Positions 1-8,156 are shown, counted from the first letter of the stretch. The stretch is DNA of 51,099 nucleotides from CAZOLI01 sp964580675 (GCA_964580675.1 CAZOLI010000022.1:1-51099), one strand, 5' to 3'. The notes: generated by a model not told the origin, from the sequence alone. Program-made: numbers and translations.

Positions 1-13
1 AGCGAGCGGAGCG

Positions 14-44
14 ATGGGCACGCTTTCTAAAAAAGTGTGCCCAT
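14..44. repeat. 13-bp inverted repeat (hairpin 1)
   Basis: Arms at 14-26 (ATGGGCACGCTTT) and 32-44 are complementary except for one G-U position, with a 5-base loop CTAAA. The loop is A-rich but no T-run follows the stem on either strand, so it is not an obvious terminator. Confidence 0.8.
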
Positions 45-59
45 GAGTCAAAAAACAAC

Positions 60-94
60 GTGTACTTCGGGCGACGTTGTCGCCCTCCGTACAC
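60..94. repeat. Nested perfect hairpin (hairpin 2)
   Basis: Outer arms GTGTAC (60-65) and GTACAC (89-94) and inner arms GGGCGAC (69-75) and GTCGCCC (79-85) pair perfectly around a GTT loop. They are separated by symmetric 3-base internal bulges (TTC and TCC). Confidence 0.85.
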
Positions 95-164
95 TACAAC
101 GAACACAGCAATTTCAATCCAGGAGTTTTGCATCGGGGTATGGGTTCTGTTGTAGTGCACGGAG
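85..164. repeat. 16-bp inverted repeat (hairpin 3)
   Basis: Arms 85-100 and 149-164 are complementary at 15 of 16 positions, the exception being a G-U pair. They enclose 48 bases. The left arm overlaps hairpin 2, so the two structures would be mutually exclusive. Confidence 0.7.
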
Positions 165-170
165 CGAGAG

Positions 171-230
171 CGGAGTGCACGTTATTTCTAAAAGAAGTAG
201 TTCCAAGTGTAAAAAATAACGTGCACTCCG
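171..230. repeat. 17-bp perfect inverted repeat (hairpin 4)
   Basis: Arms 171-187 (CGGAGTGCACGTTATTT) and 214-230 are exactly complementary around a 26-base loop. The downstream arm is part of the second copy of the direct repeat. A short near-palindrome (GGGACATGTTCCC, 232-244) follows immediately. Confidence 0.85.
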
Positions 231-391
231 GGGGACATGTTCCCTTATATACGGGACAGCAAAAACGTAATTCTCACTGAAGATTCGTCATTCAGCGAGG
301 AAAGTCGGATCCATACGGTCCGGGATCCGGTCTTTGAATTCGCGATACTCAGCTTCCACTGGATGCCGAGACGTCACCCCGATGGTGTCCG

Positions 392-1201
392 TTAATGATT
401 CACCGTCCGTTCGACGAAGGCCTCGTACTCCGCCTCGGTATCCACGCCCGGACATGACTCCGGAACCCGTGCCACGCCCACTTCCACACCATTTTCGAGA
501 AGCCGGAGCTGTTCGAGCTGTTCGATTTGTTCGATACGTCCCGGTTCCAGTTCCGGCCACCGCCGCAGGACTTCCCGCCGGAACCCGTACGCACCAATGT
601 GTAAAAACCAGGCCTCTCCGGAGGGTTGTTCCGTTCCCTGAAACAGGTCGTCGTTTCCGGCTGATGTCCCCGACCATCTCTGATCTCCCGGATCGGGAAA
701 ATGACGACGGGACCAGGGAATGGGGGCTCTAGAAAAATAGAGGGCCGTTCCGTTCCGGGCCAAAGCGACCTTCACACAATTGGGATCCCGCACGGTTTCC
801 TTTTTCTGAATGGGTGCGGCGATGGTTGTGACCTCAAAATGACTTTTTTCCAGCATGTCCGTGAGAGCATGCAATTCACGGCAACCAAGTTCCGGTTCAT
901 CGGCCTGAAGGTTCACGACATACTCGGTCTCCACCGAACCGGCAGCTTCACTGACCCGGTCCGTGCCGCTTTTGTGGGTGGATGTTCGAATTACGTCCGC
1001 GTTGAATTCTTGAGCGGCTTCTTCGACCCGGTCATCCGCCGTGGCGATGTACACATCTGCAACACGTTCACAGGCAGCGGCGTTTTCGTACACATGCTGC
1101 ATGAGGTATTTGCCCGTGTGATCCAGCAGTACCTTTCCCGGCAGCCGTGAGGACTCGTATCGGGCTGGAATAATGACACTTGTGTCGCCGGTGTTTGTCA
1201 T
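392..1201 (-). CDS. kdsB: 3-deoxy-manno-octulosonate cytidylyltransferase
   Basis: Activates KDO with CTP to give CMP-KDO for lipopolysaccharide inner-core synthesis in the cytoplasm. The 269-residue product opens with the nucleotidyltransferase signature IIPARYESSRLPGK (about residues 10-23). It keeps the family's later landmarks HIGAYGFRREVL and the LEQLRLLENG motif near the C-terminus. Length is slightly above the usual ~250. The ATG at 1201 is preceded by GGAAATC. It lies 53 bases downstream of rdgB on the same strand and may be co-transcribed with it. Its presence argues for an LPS-bearing outer membrane. The identification is firm. Confidence 0.95.
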   Translation of the reverse strand: MTNTGDTSVIIPARYESSRLPGKVLLDHTGKYLMQHVYENAAACERVADVYIATADDRVEEAAQEFNADVIRTSTHKSGTDRVSEAAGSVETEYVVNLQADEPELGCRELHALTDMLEKSHFEVTTIAAPIQKKETVRDPNCVKVALARNGTALYFSRAPIPWSRRHFPDPGDQRWSGTSAGNDDLFQGTEQPSGEAWFLHIGAYGFRREVLRRWPELEPGRIEQIEQLEQLRLLENGVEVGVARVPESCPGVDTEAEYEAFVERTVNH

Positions 1202-1254
1202 GATGATTTCCGTCGATGTACGGTCATTACGTGCGACATCTCTTGTCCGTTTGG

Positions 1255-1866
1255 TTACAAATTCAGGTCTTTCCGGTCCAGAAAGGACTGTAGCCGTTTC
1301 AGGGCCCGTGAACGATGGGAAATCTGATTTTTCTCCTGCGGTTCCATCTCAGCAAAGGTCCGGTTATGCCCGTCCGGCAAAAAGAGGGGATCATACCCGA
1401 AGCCGCCTGATCCCCTGGGTTCCTCCGTGATTCGTCCCTCACACCGGCCGGCACTCATCACCTGTATTTGTTCGGATATGTACAGCACAATCCAGCACTC
1501 GAAGTACGCGTCTCGTTTCTTCTCCGGAACGCCTTCCAGCTCCCGGAGAAGTTTGCGATTGTTGTCTTCGTCATCAGCGGTTGTGCCGGCAAACCGGGCG
1601 GAGCGAACTCCCGGGGCCCCGTCCAGAGCTTCCACACAGAGACCGGAATCGTCCGCGATTGTTGGTTTGCCAATTTGCTCGAAATACCCCCTTGCCTTCA
1701 GGTCGGCGTTCTCCCGGAAGGTGTCCCCGGTTTCCGGAACGGGAGCCAGGTCCTCGCGATCCAGAATGCCATCCACATTGAACCGGTGGGAAAGCAGTTC
1801 CTTGACTTCGCGAACCTTCCCCGGATTTGAGGTCGCAACCACCAGCTCGGGCTTCTCCTCCGTCAT
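1255..1866 (-). CDS. rdgB: RdgB/HAM1-type non-canonical purine NTP pyrophosphatase
   Basis: Hydrolyses ITP, dITP and XTP to monophosphates, cleaning the nucleotide pool. The open frame extends to 2031, but the family homology starts at MTEEKPELVVATSNPGK. I therefore place the start at the ATG at 1866, giving 203 residues, a normal length. Visible family motifs are TSNPGK at the N-terminus, ADDSGL, SARFAG, GFGYDPLF and a C-terminal SHR. The ATG lies one base after the kinase stop codon, so the two genes are probably translationally coupled. The residues encoded upstream of 1866 are arginine-rich and are just a shadow of the kinase tail. Confidence 0.94.
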   Translation of the reverse strand: MTEEKPELVVATSNPGKVREVKELLSHRFNVDGILDREDLAPVPETGDTFRENADLKARGYFEQIGKPTIADDSGLCVEALDGAPGVRSARFAGTTADDEDNNRKLLRELEGVPEKKRDAYFECWIVLYISEQIQVMSAGRCEGRITEEPRGSGGFGYDPLFLPDGHNRTFAEMEPQEKNQISHRSRALKRLQSFLDRKDLNL

Positions 1867-1867
1867 G

Positions 1868-2818
1868 TTATCGACCCCGTCGAAATTTTCGCAGTTTTCG
1901 CACAACCCCTGGTTCCCGGGTTGAGGACGACTCCTCTTCGGCTTCCTCCGTCTCCGGTTCGGCCGTTCGCTGTTCTTTTTCGACAGCCAGAACGTCGTTA
2001 AATTCCTCCTGGCAGGTTTCGGGATATTCAAACCGGTGATCCGGATTTTTTCGGAGCAATTTCTCGATTAAGGACGCCAGCTTCTGCGGCACGTCCGGGT
2101 TGCGATTTCGAATGGTGGGTACGGGATCATTCAGATGGGCCCCGAGCACATCGTTTACGTCCTCCGAGGGGAACGGGGGTTCCCCGCAGAGATAATGAAA
2201 GAGACTGGCCCCGAGGGAGTAAAGATCGGAACGAATGTCGACGTCTCCTTCTTCACCCGAAATTTGTTCGGGCGCCGTATAATACGGGGTCCCGAACGGA
2301 TCGTCCTGTTCCTTCTTACCGCGAAGGCGAGCGTGACCGAGATCGCAGAGTTTTGCGGGCATGTCGGGAGGTATGAGGATGTTGGCGGGTTTGATGTCCC
2401 GGTGAACAATGCCCATTCGATCCGCGTACGTCAGTGCCTGACAGATGTCCTTTCCGGCTGTCGCACAGATCAACCAGTCGGGATGTCCCTTCTCCCCGAT
2501 CAGGCGTTCGAGCGTTGGCCCCTCAATAAACTCCATCACGATATAAAAGAGGCGGTCGTTCTGACCCAGGTCATACGCCCGGACGATGTTCGGGTTGTCC
2601 AATTTGGCCAGCATGCGGGCTTCCCGAACAAACCGGCGGACGTAATCATCGTAATTGGACCACCTGGGAGACAGAATTTTAAGAGCCACTTCCCGATCGA
2701 GGCTCTCCTGAACGGCACGGTACACGGTACCTATTGATCCCGTACCAATTTCCTCTTTTATGGAGAACCCGGGGATTTCCGGGGGATCTCCTACCTCGTC
2801 GTCCACTTGGGTGTTCAT
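1868..2818 (-). CDS. Soluble Hanks-type serine/threonine protein kinase
   Basis: A eukaryotic-like protein kinase of 316 residues from the ATG at 2818; an alternative TTG start at 2851 would add 11. Counting from 2818, the glycine-rich loop GTGSIGTVY lies at about 25-33, the ATP-binding Lys in VALKIL at 47, HRDIKPANIL from 139, and APE at 182-184. The metal-binding DFG is DLG (159-161), a substitution common in bacterial kinases. After the kinase fold comes a ~50-residue Glu-rich linker and a basic tail (RKLRKFRRGR). No transmembrane or extracellular sensor domain is present, so this is probably a cytoplasmic kinase. Substrate unknown. It is coupled to rdgB downstream and preceded by the ACT gene. 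Confidence 0.9.
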   Translation of the reverse strand: MNTQVDDEVGDPPEIPGFSIKEEIGTGSIGTVYRAVQESLDREVALKILSPRWSNYDDYVRRFVREARMLAKLDNPNIVRAYDLGQNDRLFYIVMEFIEGPTLERLIGEKGHPDWLICATAGKDICQALTYADRMGIVHRDIKPANILIPPDMPAKLCDLGHARLRGKKEQDDPFGTPYYTAPEQISGEEGDVDIRSDLYSLGASLFHYLCGEPPFPSEDVNDVLGAHLNDPVPTIRNRNPDVPQKLASLIEKLLRKNPDHRFEYPETCQEEFNDVLAVEKEQRTAEPETEEAEEESSSTREPGVVRKLRKFRRGR

Positions 2819-2942
2819 TCCGGTTGTCGGCAAATGGCCGTTATCCACCAATTATGGTGGGATGGGTTCCGGGCCGATAGCTCCGAAAAGAGAGGATCGG
2901 ATCAACGAAAGCGATCGGCGAAAAGGCCCTCCCCCCGATCCA

Positions 2943-3350
2943 TCAAACAAAATCCAGGGTCTCCTTGATCAACTGCAGGGCCTGCTCATTGTCCTTGGTC
3001 TGAAGCACAACCGTCGCTTCCTCCCCGCCTACCGCTGCATATGCATAATCAATGTTAATGTTCTGTTCGGATATTGGTTGAGCAACCTTGCCCAGGATGC
3101 CCGGCTGGTCGGAACCCCTGAGCACTATAACTTCCCGATCGCTTATGGAATAACCATCCTTTTCCAGTTTTTTCCGTCCCTCCTCCAGCTTGTCCAGATA
3201 CAGAAACACACGTCCCCACTCAAGAGACGGGGGACAGCTTAGCCCGAGAATATTCACGTCGGCCTCGGAAAGTGTCGCCGATAACTCGGCGAGCATTCCC
3301 GGTCGATTTTCCTCGGATACAACCAGTTCCGTCTCAATTGAAATGTTCAT
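2943..3350 (-). CDS. Tandem ACT-domain protein
   Basis: A 135-residue protein made of two ACT modules (about residues 4-70 and 74-135) and nothing else. ACT domains usually bind amino acids or similar small ligands and act as regulators. The second repeat has the typical VIVLRGSDQPGILGKVAQ entry, and the first has VSEENRPGMLAEL. I chose the ATG at 3350 because GGGAG lies about seven bases upstream; the GTG at 3362 lies inside that region. It may be a stand-alone regulator of amino-acid metabolism. The divergent neighbour is an aminotransferase, a suggestive but unproven link. Confidence 0.85.
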   Translation of the reverse strand: MNISIETELVVSEENRPGMLAELSATLSEADVNILGLSCPPSLEWGRVFLYLDKLEEGRKKLEKDGYSISDREVIVLRGSDQPGILGKVAQPISEQNINIDYAYAAVGGEEATVVLQTKDNEQALQLIKETLDFV

Positions 3351-3796
3351 GTGATCTCCCACGATAAGGACTCAATTCAAAACCATCCGGTGGTCCCGAT
3401 TCTTCCCGAAACGATCCGTCGTTCACCACCGGGTCCCGTCATTGCGTTGCTCCCGGCGACCGGGACCAAATTCAACCCCTCATGATATTACATTTTTCCC
3501 TGCAGAAAAAGGAAGGATATTTCAAAACACGCACCCGGCAATGCCGCCGTCGAACGGACCGCCATTCAACGTTCGAAACCCTTTCCGGTGACGTACCGCA
3601 CCAAAACCGGTGCTCCGACCCGTATTCGGTCGACCAACCCATGTGTCTCAAAAACAGGTGCCTTTTGTTTTTCATCCTGACAGGTCTTTGTTACACTATC
3701 TGACATTCGAAAACGGTTTAAAGAGATGAAGAAAAGGCCAGCGATGAGTCAGCCACCCGAGATTATCCAACTGGAATTGCACACAGGAGTACCGAC
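3351..3796. other. Intergenic region between divergent ACT and aminotransferase genes
   Basis: About 446 bases with no convincing gene. A 24-codon open frame (3726-3800) ends in an ATGA overlap with the aminotransferase start and could be a leader peptide. It has only a weak AAAGAG directly before its ATG. A weak promoter-like pair TTTTCA/TACACT (3669-3674, 3692-3697, 17-bp spacing) lies upstream on the plus strand. I found no clear terminator or promoter for the minus-strand ACT gene. Confidence 0.45.
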
Positions 3797-4918
3797 ATGA
3801 GCTGGAACGACGCACTGGCTCAAAAAATGGACCACATTGAGGCCTCCGGAATACGAAAAATGTTTCACATGGCCTCGAAGATGGATGAACCAACCAATCT
3901 GAGCATCGGTCAACCGGATTTTGACGTGCCCGATCCGGTCAAACACGTGGCGTCCAAAGCCATTCGCGAGGGCCGGAACAAATATACGCAGACCCGGGGC
4001 CTTGAAGAACTCCGGAAACGCATTAAAAACACACTTCTTGATAATTACGATGCGGAAGCGGAGGAATACATGGTAACATCCGGGGTTAGCGGGGGATTAT
4101 TTCTGGCTTTCCACGTACTGCTGGATCCGGGTGAAGAAATCCTTGTTCCGGACCCGTACTTCGTCATGTACAAGCATCTTGCAAATGCCATTCATGCCGA
4201 ACCACGGTTTATCGATACCTATCCGGACTTCAAAATTGATCCCGAAACCCTGAATGAAAACATTTCGGACCAGACCAAAATGCTGGTGTTCAACAACCCG
4301 GTAAACCCCACCGGCATGGCGTACCGGGAGGACGAGGTTGAAGAAATAGCCGAGGTCTGTCGAGATCGTGACGTACTGATTGTTGCGGACGAGATCTACG
4401 CGGATTTTAGTTACGATTTTCCCCATACGAGCATGCTCGAGAAGGCACCGAACCGGACCATTCTCACCGGGGGATTTTCCAAAACATACGGTATGCCGGG
4501 CTGGCGAGTGGGTTATGCCGCAGGCCCATCCGAAATCATTGACGCGATGGCGACCCTTCAGCAATTTTCGTACGTGTGCGCACACACCCCTTCCCAACAC
4601 GCCTGCGTAAAAGCCCTTGAGGTGGACATGTCCCCCGCCATCCAGAACTACCGGGAAAAACGTGATTTTGTGTACGAGGGACTGGATGACGTGTACGAAC
4701 CGGAGAAACCGCAGGGCGCTTTTTACATCTTTCCACGGATACCGGGCGGCGACGAGGAAAAATTCGTGGATACGGCCATTGATGAAGAATTAATGATCGT
4801 TCCGGGCAGCGCCATGTCCCGTCGATCCAGTCACTTCCGAATCTCGTTTGCCGTGGGTGACCACACCCTGGAACGAGGGGTCGAACTGTTGAACAAAATC
4901 GCCGACCGGCTCAAATGA
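3797..4918 (+). CDS. Class I/II PLP-dependent aminotransferase (aspartate-aminotransferase fold)
   Basis: A 373-residue fold-type I aminotransferase. The Schiff-base lysine is Lys229 in GGFSKTYGMPGWRVGY. Other cofactor-site residues are Asn170 (NNPVNPTG), Asp198 and Tyr201 (VADEIYADF). A C-terminal arginine in the FRISFAV segment would bind the substrate carboxylate. The pattern matches the AspC/PatA-like subgroup; the true amino-acid substrate cannot be read from sequence. AGGAG stands eight bases before the ATG. The stop overlaps the next start in ATGA, so the ComEA-like gene is coupled. Confidence 0.92.
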   Translation: MSWNDALAQKMDHIEASGIRKMFHMASKMDEPTNLSIGQPDFDVPDPVKHVASKAIREGRNKYTQTRGLEELRKRIKNTLLDNYDAEAEEYMVTSGVSGGLFLAFHVLLDPGEEILVPDPYFVMYKHLANAIHAEPRFIDTYPDFKIDPETLNENISDQTKMLVFNNPVNPTGMAYREDEVEEIAEVCRDRDVLIVADEIYADFSYDFPHTSMLEKAPNRTILTGGFSKTYGMPGWRVGYAAGPSEIIDAMATLQQFSYVCAHTPSQHACVKALEVDMSPAIQNYREKRDFVYEGLDDVYEPEKPQGAFYIFPRIPGGDEEKFVDTAIDEELMIVPGSAMSRRSSHFRISFAVGDHTLERGVELLNKIADRLK

Positions 4919-5283
4919 ACAAATTTCTCCCGTTCACCGATACGTGGCCGTTTCTTCCCACAAATCGAGAACGGTTCGGTCTCCTTGTCTTGGTGGGTCT
5001 TCTCATTTCCGTGACGGGAGGCCTCTTCCTGTACCGGTACACGCGGCATCACTCCCTTCATAAGGTTACAGTGGACGAAACCAGACCGGACATAAACAAG
5101 GATCCCTGGACCCGTCTTGAGGAAATCCCGGAAATCGGGCCCAAACGAGCACGGGCCATCGTCCGGCACCGGACGGAAAACGGAAAATTTGAATCCATTG
5201 ACGAACTTACGGAGGTTCAGGGAATCGGACCCCGTATCGTTTCAAAAATTCGGACGCATGTTCAACCGTTAAACGAACGCTGA
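4915..5283 (+). CDS. ComEA-like membrane-anchored helix-hairpin-helix protein
   Basis: A 122-residue protein with an N-terminal transmembrane segment (about residues 19-40), a short linker and a C-terminal double helix-hairpin-helix module (about 65-115). The hairpins are seen as IPEIGPKRARAIV and VQGIGPRIVSKI. This is the architecture of ComEA, which holds double-stranded DNA outside the inner membrane during transformation, but short HhH proteins of this kind also occur in non-competent bacteria. No comEC or other competence gene is in the window. It overlaps the aminotransferase by four bases and has no RBS of its own. Confidence 0.82.
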   Translation: MNKFLPFTDTWPFLPTNRERFGLLVLVGLLISVTGGLFLYRYTRHHSLHKVTVDETRPDINKDPWTRLEEIPEIGPKRARAIVRHRTENGKFESIDELTEVQGIGPRIVSKIRTHVQPLNER

Positions 5284-5352
5284 GGAAATTTCGGCAGTGA
5301 TTTTCTCCGCCTTCTTTCCTAAACGTGTCTTGTATTATGAGGAACCATCACC

Positions 5353-6126
5353 ATGGAACTGATAGACGGAAAAAGCGGCATCGTAATGGGGGTTGCAAAC
5401 AAACGAAGCATCGCGTGGTCTATTGCACAGAAACTGGACGAACAGGGAGGACGCCTGTTAATTACGTATCAGGGAGACCGGGTGGAGGACAAAGTTCGGG
5501 AACTTTCGGAGGAACTCAACGATCCGGTCCTGGTTCCCTGTGACGTCACGGAAGAAGAAGAGATTGATATGCTGTTTGACGTGGCCGAGGATGAACTCGA
5601 CTCCCTGGACTTTCTCGTTCATGCTATTGCATATGCGGACCGTGAAGACCTGAAAGGAGATTTCAAGAATACGTCAAGAGATGGTTATCTCCTTGCTCAG
5701 GAAATTAGCTCCTATTCCCTCACAAGAATCGCCTCCGGCGCCGAATCCCTCATGAAAGAATCCGGAGGGGGAAGCATCATGACGATGACGTTTGAAGGCG
5801 GCAAACGGGTGTTTCCCAATTACAACGTAATGGGCGTCGCGAAGGCCTCCCTGGAATCGTCCATGCGTTACCTTGCTTCCGAACTCGGGGAAGACGGCAT
5901 CCGCGTGAATGCGATCTCGGCCGGACCCGTTCGCACCGTTTCGGCCGCGGGCATAAAGGGGTTCCGATCCATGCTGGAGGAATACGAGGAAAATGCCCCT
6001 CTCCGCCGGAACATTGAGGTGGAAGAAGTGGCCAAAACCGCTCTCTTCCTGGCCTCCGACCTCGCAAGTGGCATAACGGGAGAAATCATCCACGTCGACG
6101 CGGGTTACAACATCATGGGCATCTAA
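5353..6126 (+). CDS. fabI: Enoyl-[acyl-carrier-protein] reductase, FabI type
   Basis: Catalyses the last, NAD(P)H-dependent step of each fatty-acid elongation cycle. The 257-residue short-chain dehydrogenase has the FabI-specific nucleotide site MGVANKRSIAWSIA (12-25) and catalytic Tyr157-x6-Lys164 in the NYNVMGVAKASLE motif. C-terminal features such as ISAGPVRTVSAAGI and ITGEIIHVDAGYNIMGI are also typical. The position equivalent to E. coli Tyr146 is Phe147 (TFEGGKR), a departure discussed in the findings. GAGGAA lies eight bases before the ATG. A TATTAT box at 5333-5338 might be a -10, but no matching -35 is present. Confidence 0.95.
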   Translation: MELIDGKSGIVMGVANKRSIAWSIAQKLDEQGGRLLITYQGDRVEDKVRELSEELNDPVLVPCDVTEEEEIDMLFDVAEDELDSLDFLVHAIAYADREDLKGDFKNTSRDGYLLAQEISSYSLTRIASGAESLMKESGGGSIMTMTFEGGKRVFPNYNVMGVAKASLESSMRYLASELGEDGIRVNAISAGPVRTVSAAGIKGFRSMLEEYEENAPLRRNIEVEEVAKTALFLASDLASGITGEIIHVDAGYNIMGI

Positions 6127-6162
6127 CAACCCGTTACACCGGGGTTCGAACAAATATTTGGA

Positions 6163-8028
6163 TCATGAGGCAGTACGTATACCCCAGTGCAGCAGAATAG
6201 AACAGAGCCCCAGCAGAAGCAGGTAGCGATCGAGTGGCGATCGTTTTCGGCTCCGAATTGTAACCTCCTGTCCCACATTATCCATTCCGGACAGATTCCG
6301 GTTTACGTCGAGTTTCGACTCGAATCGGGAGAGGAGATTCGCGGCAAACAGCACGCCGGTGTCGGTCTTTTCCGGGACATACCAGCCGGGAAGGGGAGGG
6401 AAAAACGATTCCCCTTTCTTGATTCGATAATTCTCGGCGCTTTTCTCCCTCCCCTTTCCTGAGAGGAGCTTCCGGCGAAGTGACACATTTCCGGAGGACG
6501 TCCACGGAGCCCCCACCTCCAGAAAATGAGAGGGTTGGCCGGATTTCTCTTTTTTCATTAGCAGACGGACGAAGTTCCGAACCAGAAGGGGGAACTCCGG
6601 AAGAGCCGGAAAATTGGAGTCCGCAAGCCGAAACCCAAACGAAATCCGGTGGTGATTTTTAAGCCGGTCGCGAACGGCAATTGTTCCCCCGGGAGAGGTC
6701 AGCAGGGCCGCACTGTTATCACCGGCAACCAGATACGATCCTTTCTTGATTTCCAGTTCACCGAATTGCAATTCCCTCAAAACCGGATCCGGTGCGACGG
6801 GCGTTACTCGTCCTTCCTCCTGATAGGTGGTTTTCCGTCCGGATTCCGGGCCGGCCGGGGTGGGGCCAAAATGAATATGTCCCAGCACCTCTTCCGTCCC
6901 GGATACGTTTACCCCATCACTGATGAGAAGGGCCTTATCGGCCGGCATCTCCGGATCCGACAAAAATCGTTTCCGGGAGATGGGCTGGTTCGTGGCCATG
7001 TAAAGTGGCGGTCCTATTGCGTCAACAGCTCCCCGAATAAACGGAAACGGCGTTTGCGAGGTACCAACAACGTACACCGGTATGGACCGTGGCTTCACCA
7101 CGTGAAAGTACGTTGCATTGTCCTGTGAAAACGAATCGTCCTGCTCGAGAACCGCCCCTATTTCCGGCGAATCCATCTCATCAATATTCATCGAAACCCG
7201 TTCCGTCTCGTTTTGTCCAACATGTACTGATTTGCCGCGGGTTCCGGGATAGAAATTGACGGCAAACTGTCGGCCACCGGACGTGTAATTACTGACAGCA
7301 ACGGAAAGGGTTTCGGGAACCCCTCGCCAGTTCGTTTTGAGTGAAGCGTCCGTTATGCCCGCATTTTCCATTGGTGACGGAGACGTATTAACGTGGAACC
7401 GTTCGAATTGTTGCAGAAGTGTTTTCAGACCCTTCACATTCCCGTCCGTAAAGAAAATGATCCGATCTGAACCGGATGAGTTTTCAAGAAGATTCTGAAG
7501 ATATTTTCGAACTCTGCCGTGCGAAACAGCCCCGGTTCGTGATATTTTCACATCATCCGGATCCGGTTTTTTACCGGTTGAACCGGCAGAAAGAAGACCG
7601 GGTACCGGTGCGATCGTGTGGAGCCGCCACTGCGTCCGTGGCGGCAAATTGGACGAAAACTCAGACAACCGGTTGCGGGCGGATTGAAGAAGGGTCCGGT
7701 TTGAATTGCCCGGAATCGCAAGCATGCTGTAGCTGTTGTCCAGGACGATATGAACTGTTGCGGGACCTCCACCGGAACGGGCTCCGGACGGATCCGCAGC
7801 CGCGAGGGTCACGAAGATCAGAAAAAGGGAAGCGGTCAACCACTCGAAGAATTTTATAATTCGTCGATATTTTCTGGCCCCTTTCGTACCACCTCCGGAA
7901 CGTTTCCAGACCGTCAGCGCGGGCACGGCTTTTTCCGTGACGGATGGCCACTGCACATACAGATACGTCAGGGGGAGAAGCAGAAGAAGCAACCAGAGGT
8001 ATACCGGATTTGAGACGGTCGGAATCAT
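6163..8028 (-). CDS. BatA-like membrane protein with von Willebrand factor A domain
   Basis: A 621-residue inner-membrane protein. The N-terminus matches the Aerotolerance_N/BatA region, with transmembrane helices at about 8-26 and 58-77. A VWA domain follows whose MIDAS metal motif is Asp97-x-Ser99-x-Ser101. A large extracytoplasmic region comes next, and a last helix lies near 597-616. Such proteins usually act with a DUF58 protein and a MoxR AAA+ ATPase; the DUF58 gene is directly upstream, but no MoxR is in the window. GAGAAGGGACC before the ATG is a good RBS. It is the last gene of the long minus-strand operon and converges on fabI with 36 bases between. Exact role unknown. Confidence 0.85.
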   Translation of the reverse strand: MIPTVSNPVYLWLLLLLLPLTYLYVQWPSVTEKAVPALTVWKRSGGGTKGARKYRRIIKFFEWLTASLFLIFVTLAAADPSGARSGGGPATVHIVLDNSYSMLAIPGNSNRTLLQSARNRLSEFSSNLPPRTQWRLHTIAPVPGLLSAGSTGKKPDPDDVKISRTGAVSHGRVRKYLQNLLENSSGSDRIIFFTDGNVKGLKTLLQQFERFHVNTSPSPMENAGITDASLKTNWRGVPETLSVAVSNYTSGGRQFAVNFYPGTRGKSVHVGQNETERVSMNIDEMDSPEIGAVLEQDDSFSQDNATYFHVVKPRSIPVYVVGTSQTPFPFIRGAVDAIGPPLYMATNQPISRKRFLSDPEMPADKALLISDGVNVSGTEEVLGHIHFGPTPAGPESGRKTTYQEEGRVTPVAPDPVLRELQFGELEIKKGSYLVAGDNSAALLTSPGGTIAVRDRLKNHHRISFGFRLADSNFPALPEFPLLVRNFVRLLMKKEKSGQPSHFLEVGAPWTSSGNVSLRRKLLSGKGREKSAENYRIKKGESFFPPLPGWYVPEKTDTGVLFAANLLSRFESKLDVNRNLSGMDNVGQEVTIRSRKRSPLDRYLLLLGLCSILLHWGIRTAS

Positions 8029-8156
8029 GGTCCCTTCTCGGAGAGCTCAACAAAATCGCCTACGGCACGACGAGCCCAAACAGTAAAAACTTCTTTTTCG
8101 TTATGCCCCGCAAAGAATGGGACGGCGGGAAATGGACACGGCGTAACCGGGTGGCA

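Larger units (their letters stand above)
50..244 (+). repeat. Two diverged direct copies of a ~35-base module (50-85 and 211-244)
   Basis: Both copies start with six A residues, then (C/T)AACGTG(T/C)ACT(T/C)CGGG(C/G)GAC, and end in CCC, roughly 80% identical by eye. Each copy takes part in its own hairpin: 60-94 for the first, 171-230 for the second. The upstream flanks are also alike (GGAGCGA near 8-14 and 161-167, TTTCTAAAA near 24-32 and 185-193). This looks like two members of an interspersed palindromic repeat family. Confidence 0.6.
1..391. other. Non-coding, palindrome-rich intergenic region
   Basis: No convincing gene is seen before the kdsB stop codon at 392; the short open frames here have no RBS and no recognisable product. 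The first ~250 bases are a stack of inverted repeats (itemised separately) and contain two diverged direct copies of one ~35-base module at 50-85 and 211-244. A further 7-bp inverted repeat (CGGATCC/GGATCCG) sits at 306-312/323-329, just beyond the 3' end of kdsB. It has no T-tract, so it is not a standard intrinsic terminator. Confidence 0.7.

Noticed and set aside
1..250. CRISPR array or integron attC site in the palindrome cluster
   Set aside because: Only two diverged copies, no regular spacers, and the core-site pattern of attC is not convincing. No cas or integrase gene is near.
37..280. Two short open frames on the plus strand
   Set aside because: They cross the palindromes, lack ribosome sites and encode no recognisable protein.
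3472..3675. 67-codon minus-strand frame upstream of the ACT gene
   Set aside because: Arg/Trp-rich, no ribosome site, no family pattern; it looks like a random open frame in intergenic DNA.
5333..5338. TATTAT as a -10 box for fabI
   Set aside because: No -35 box at 16 to 18 bases and no TGn extension with the right spacing.
6138..6155. GGTTCGAAC resembling a tRNA T-loop
   Set aside because: No acceptor, D or anticodon arms fit around it; the upstream bases belong to fabI.
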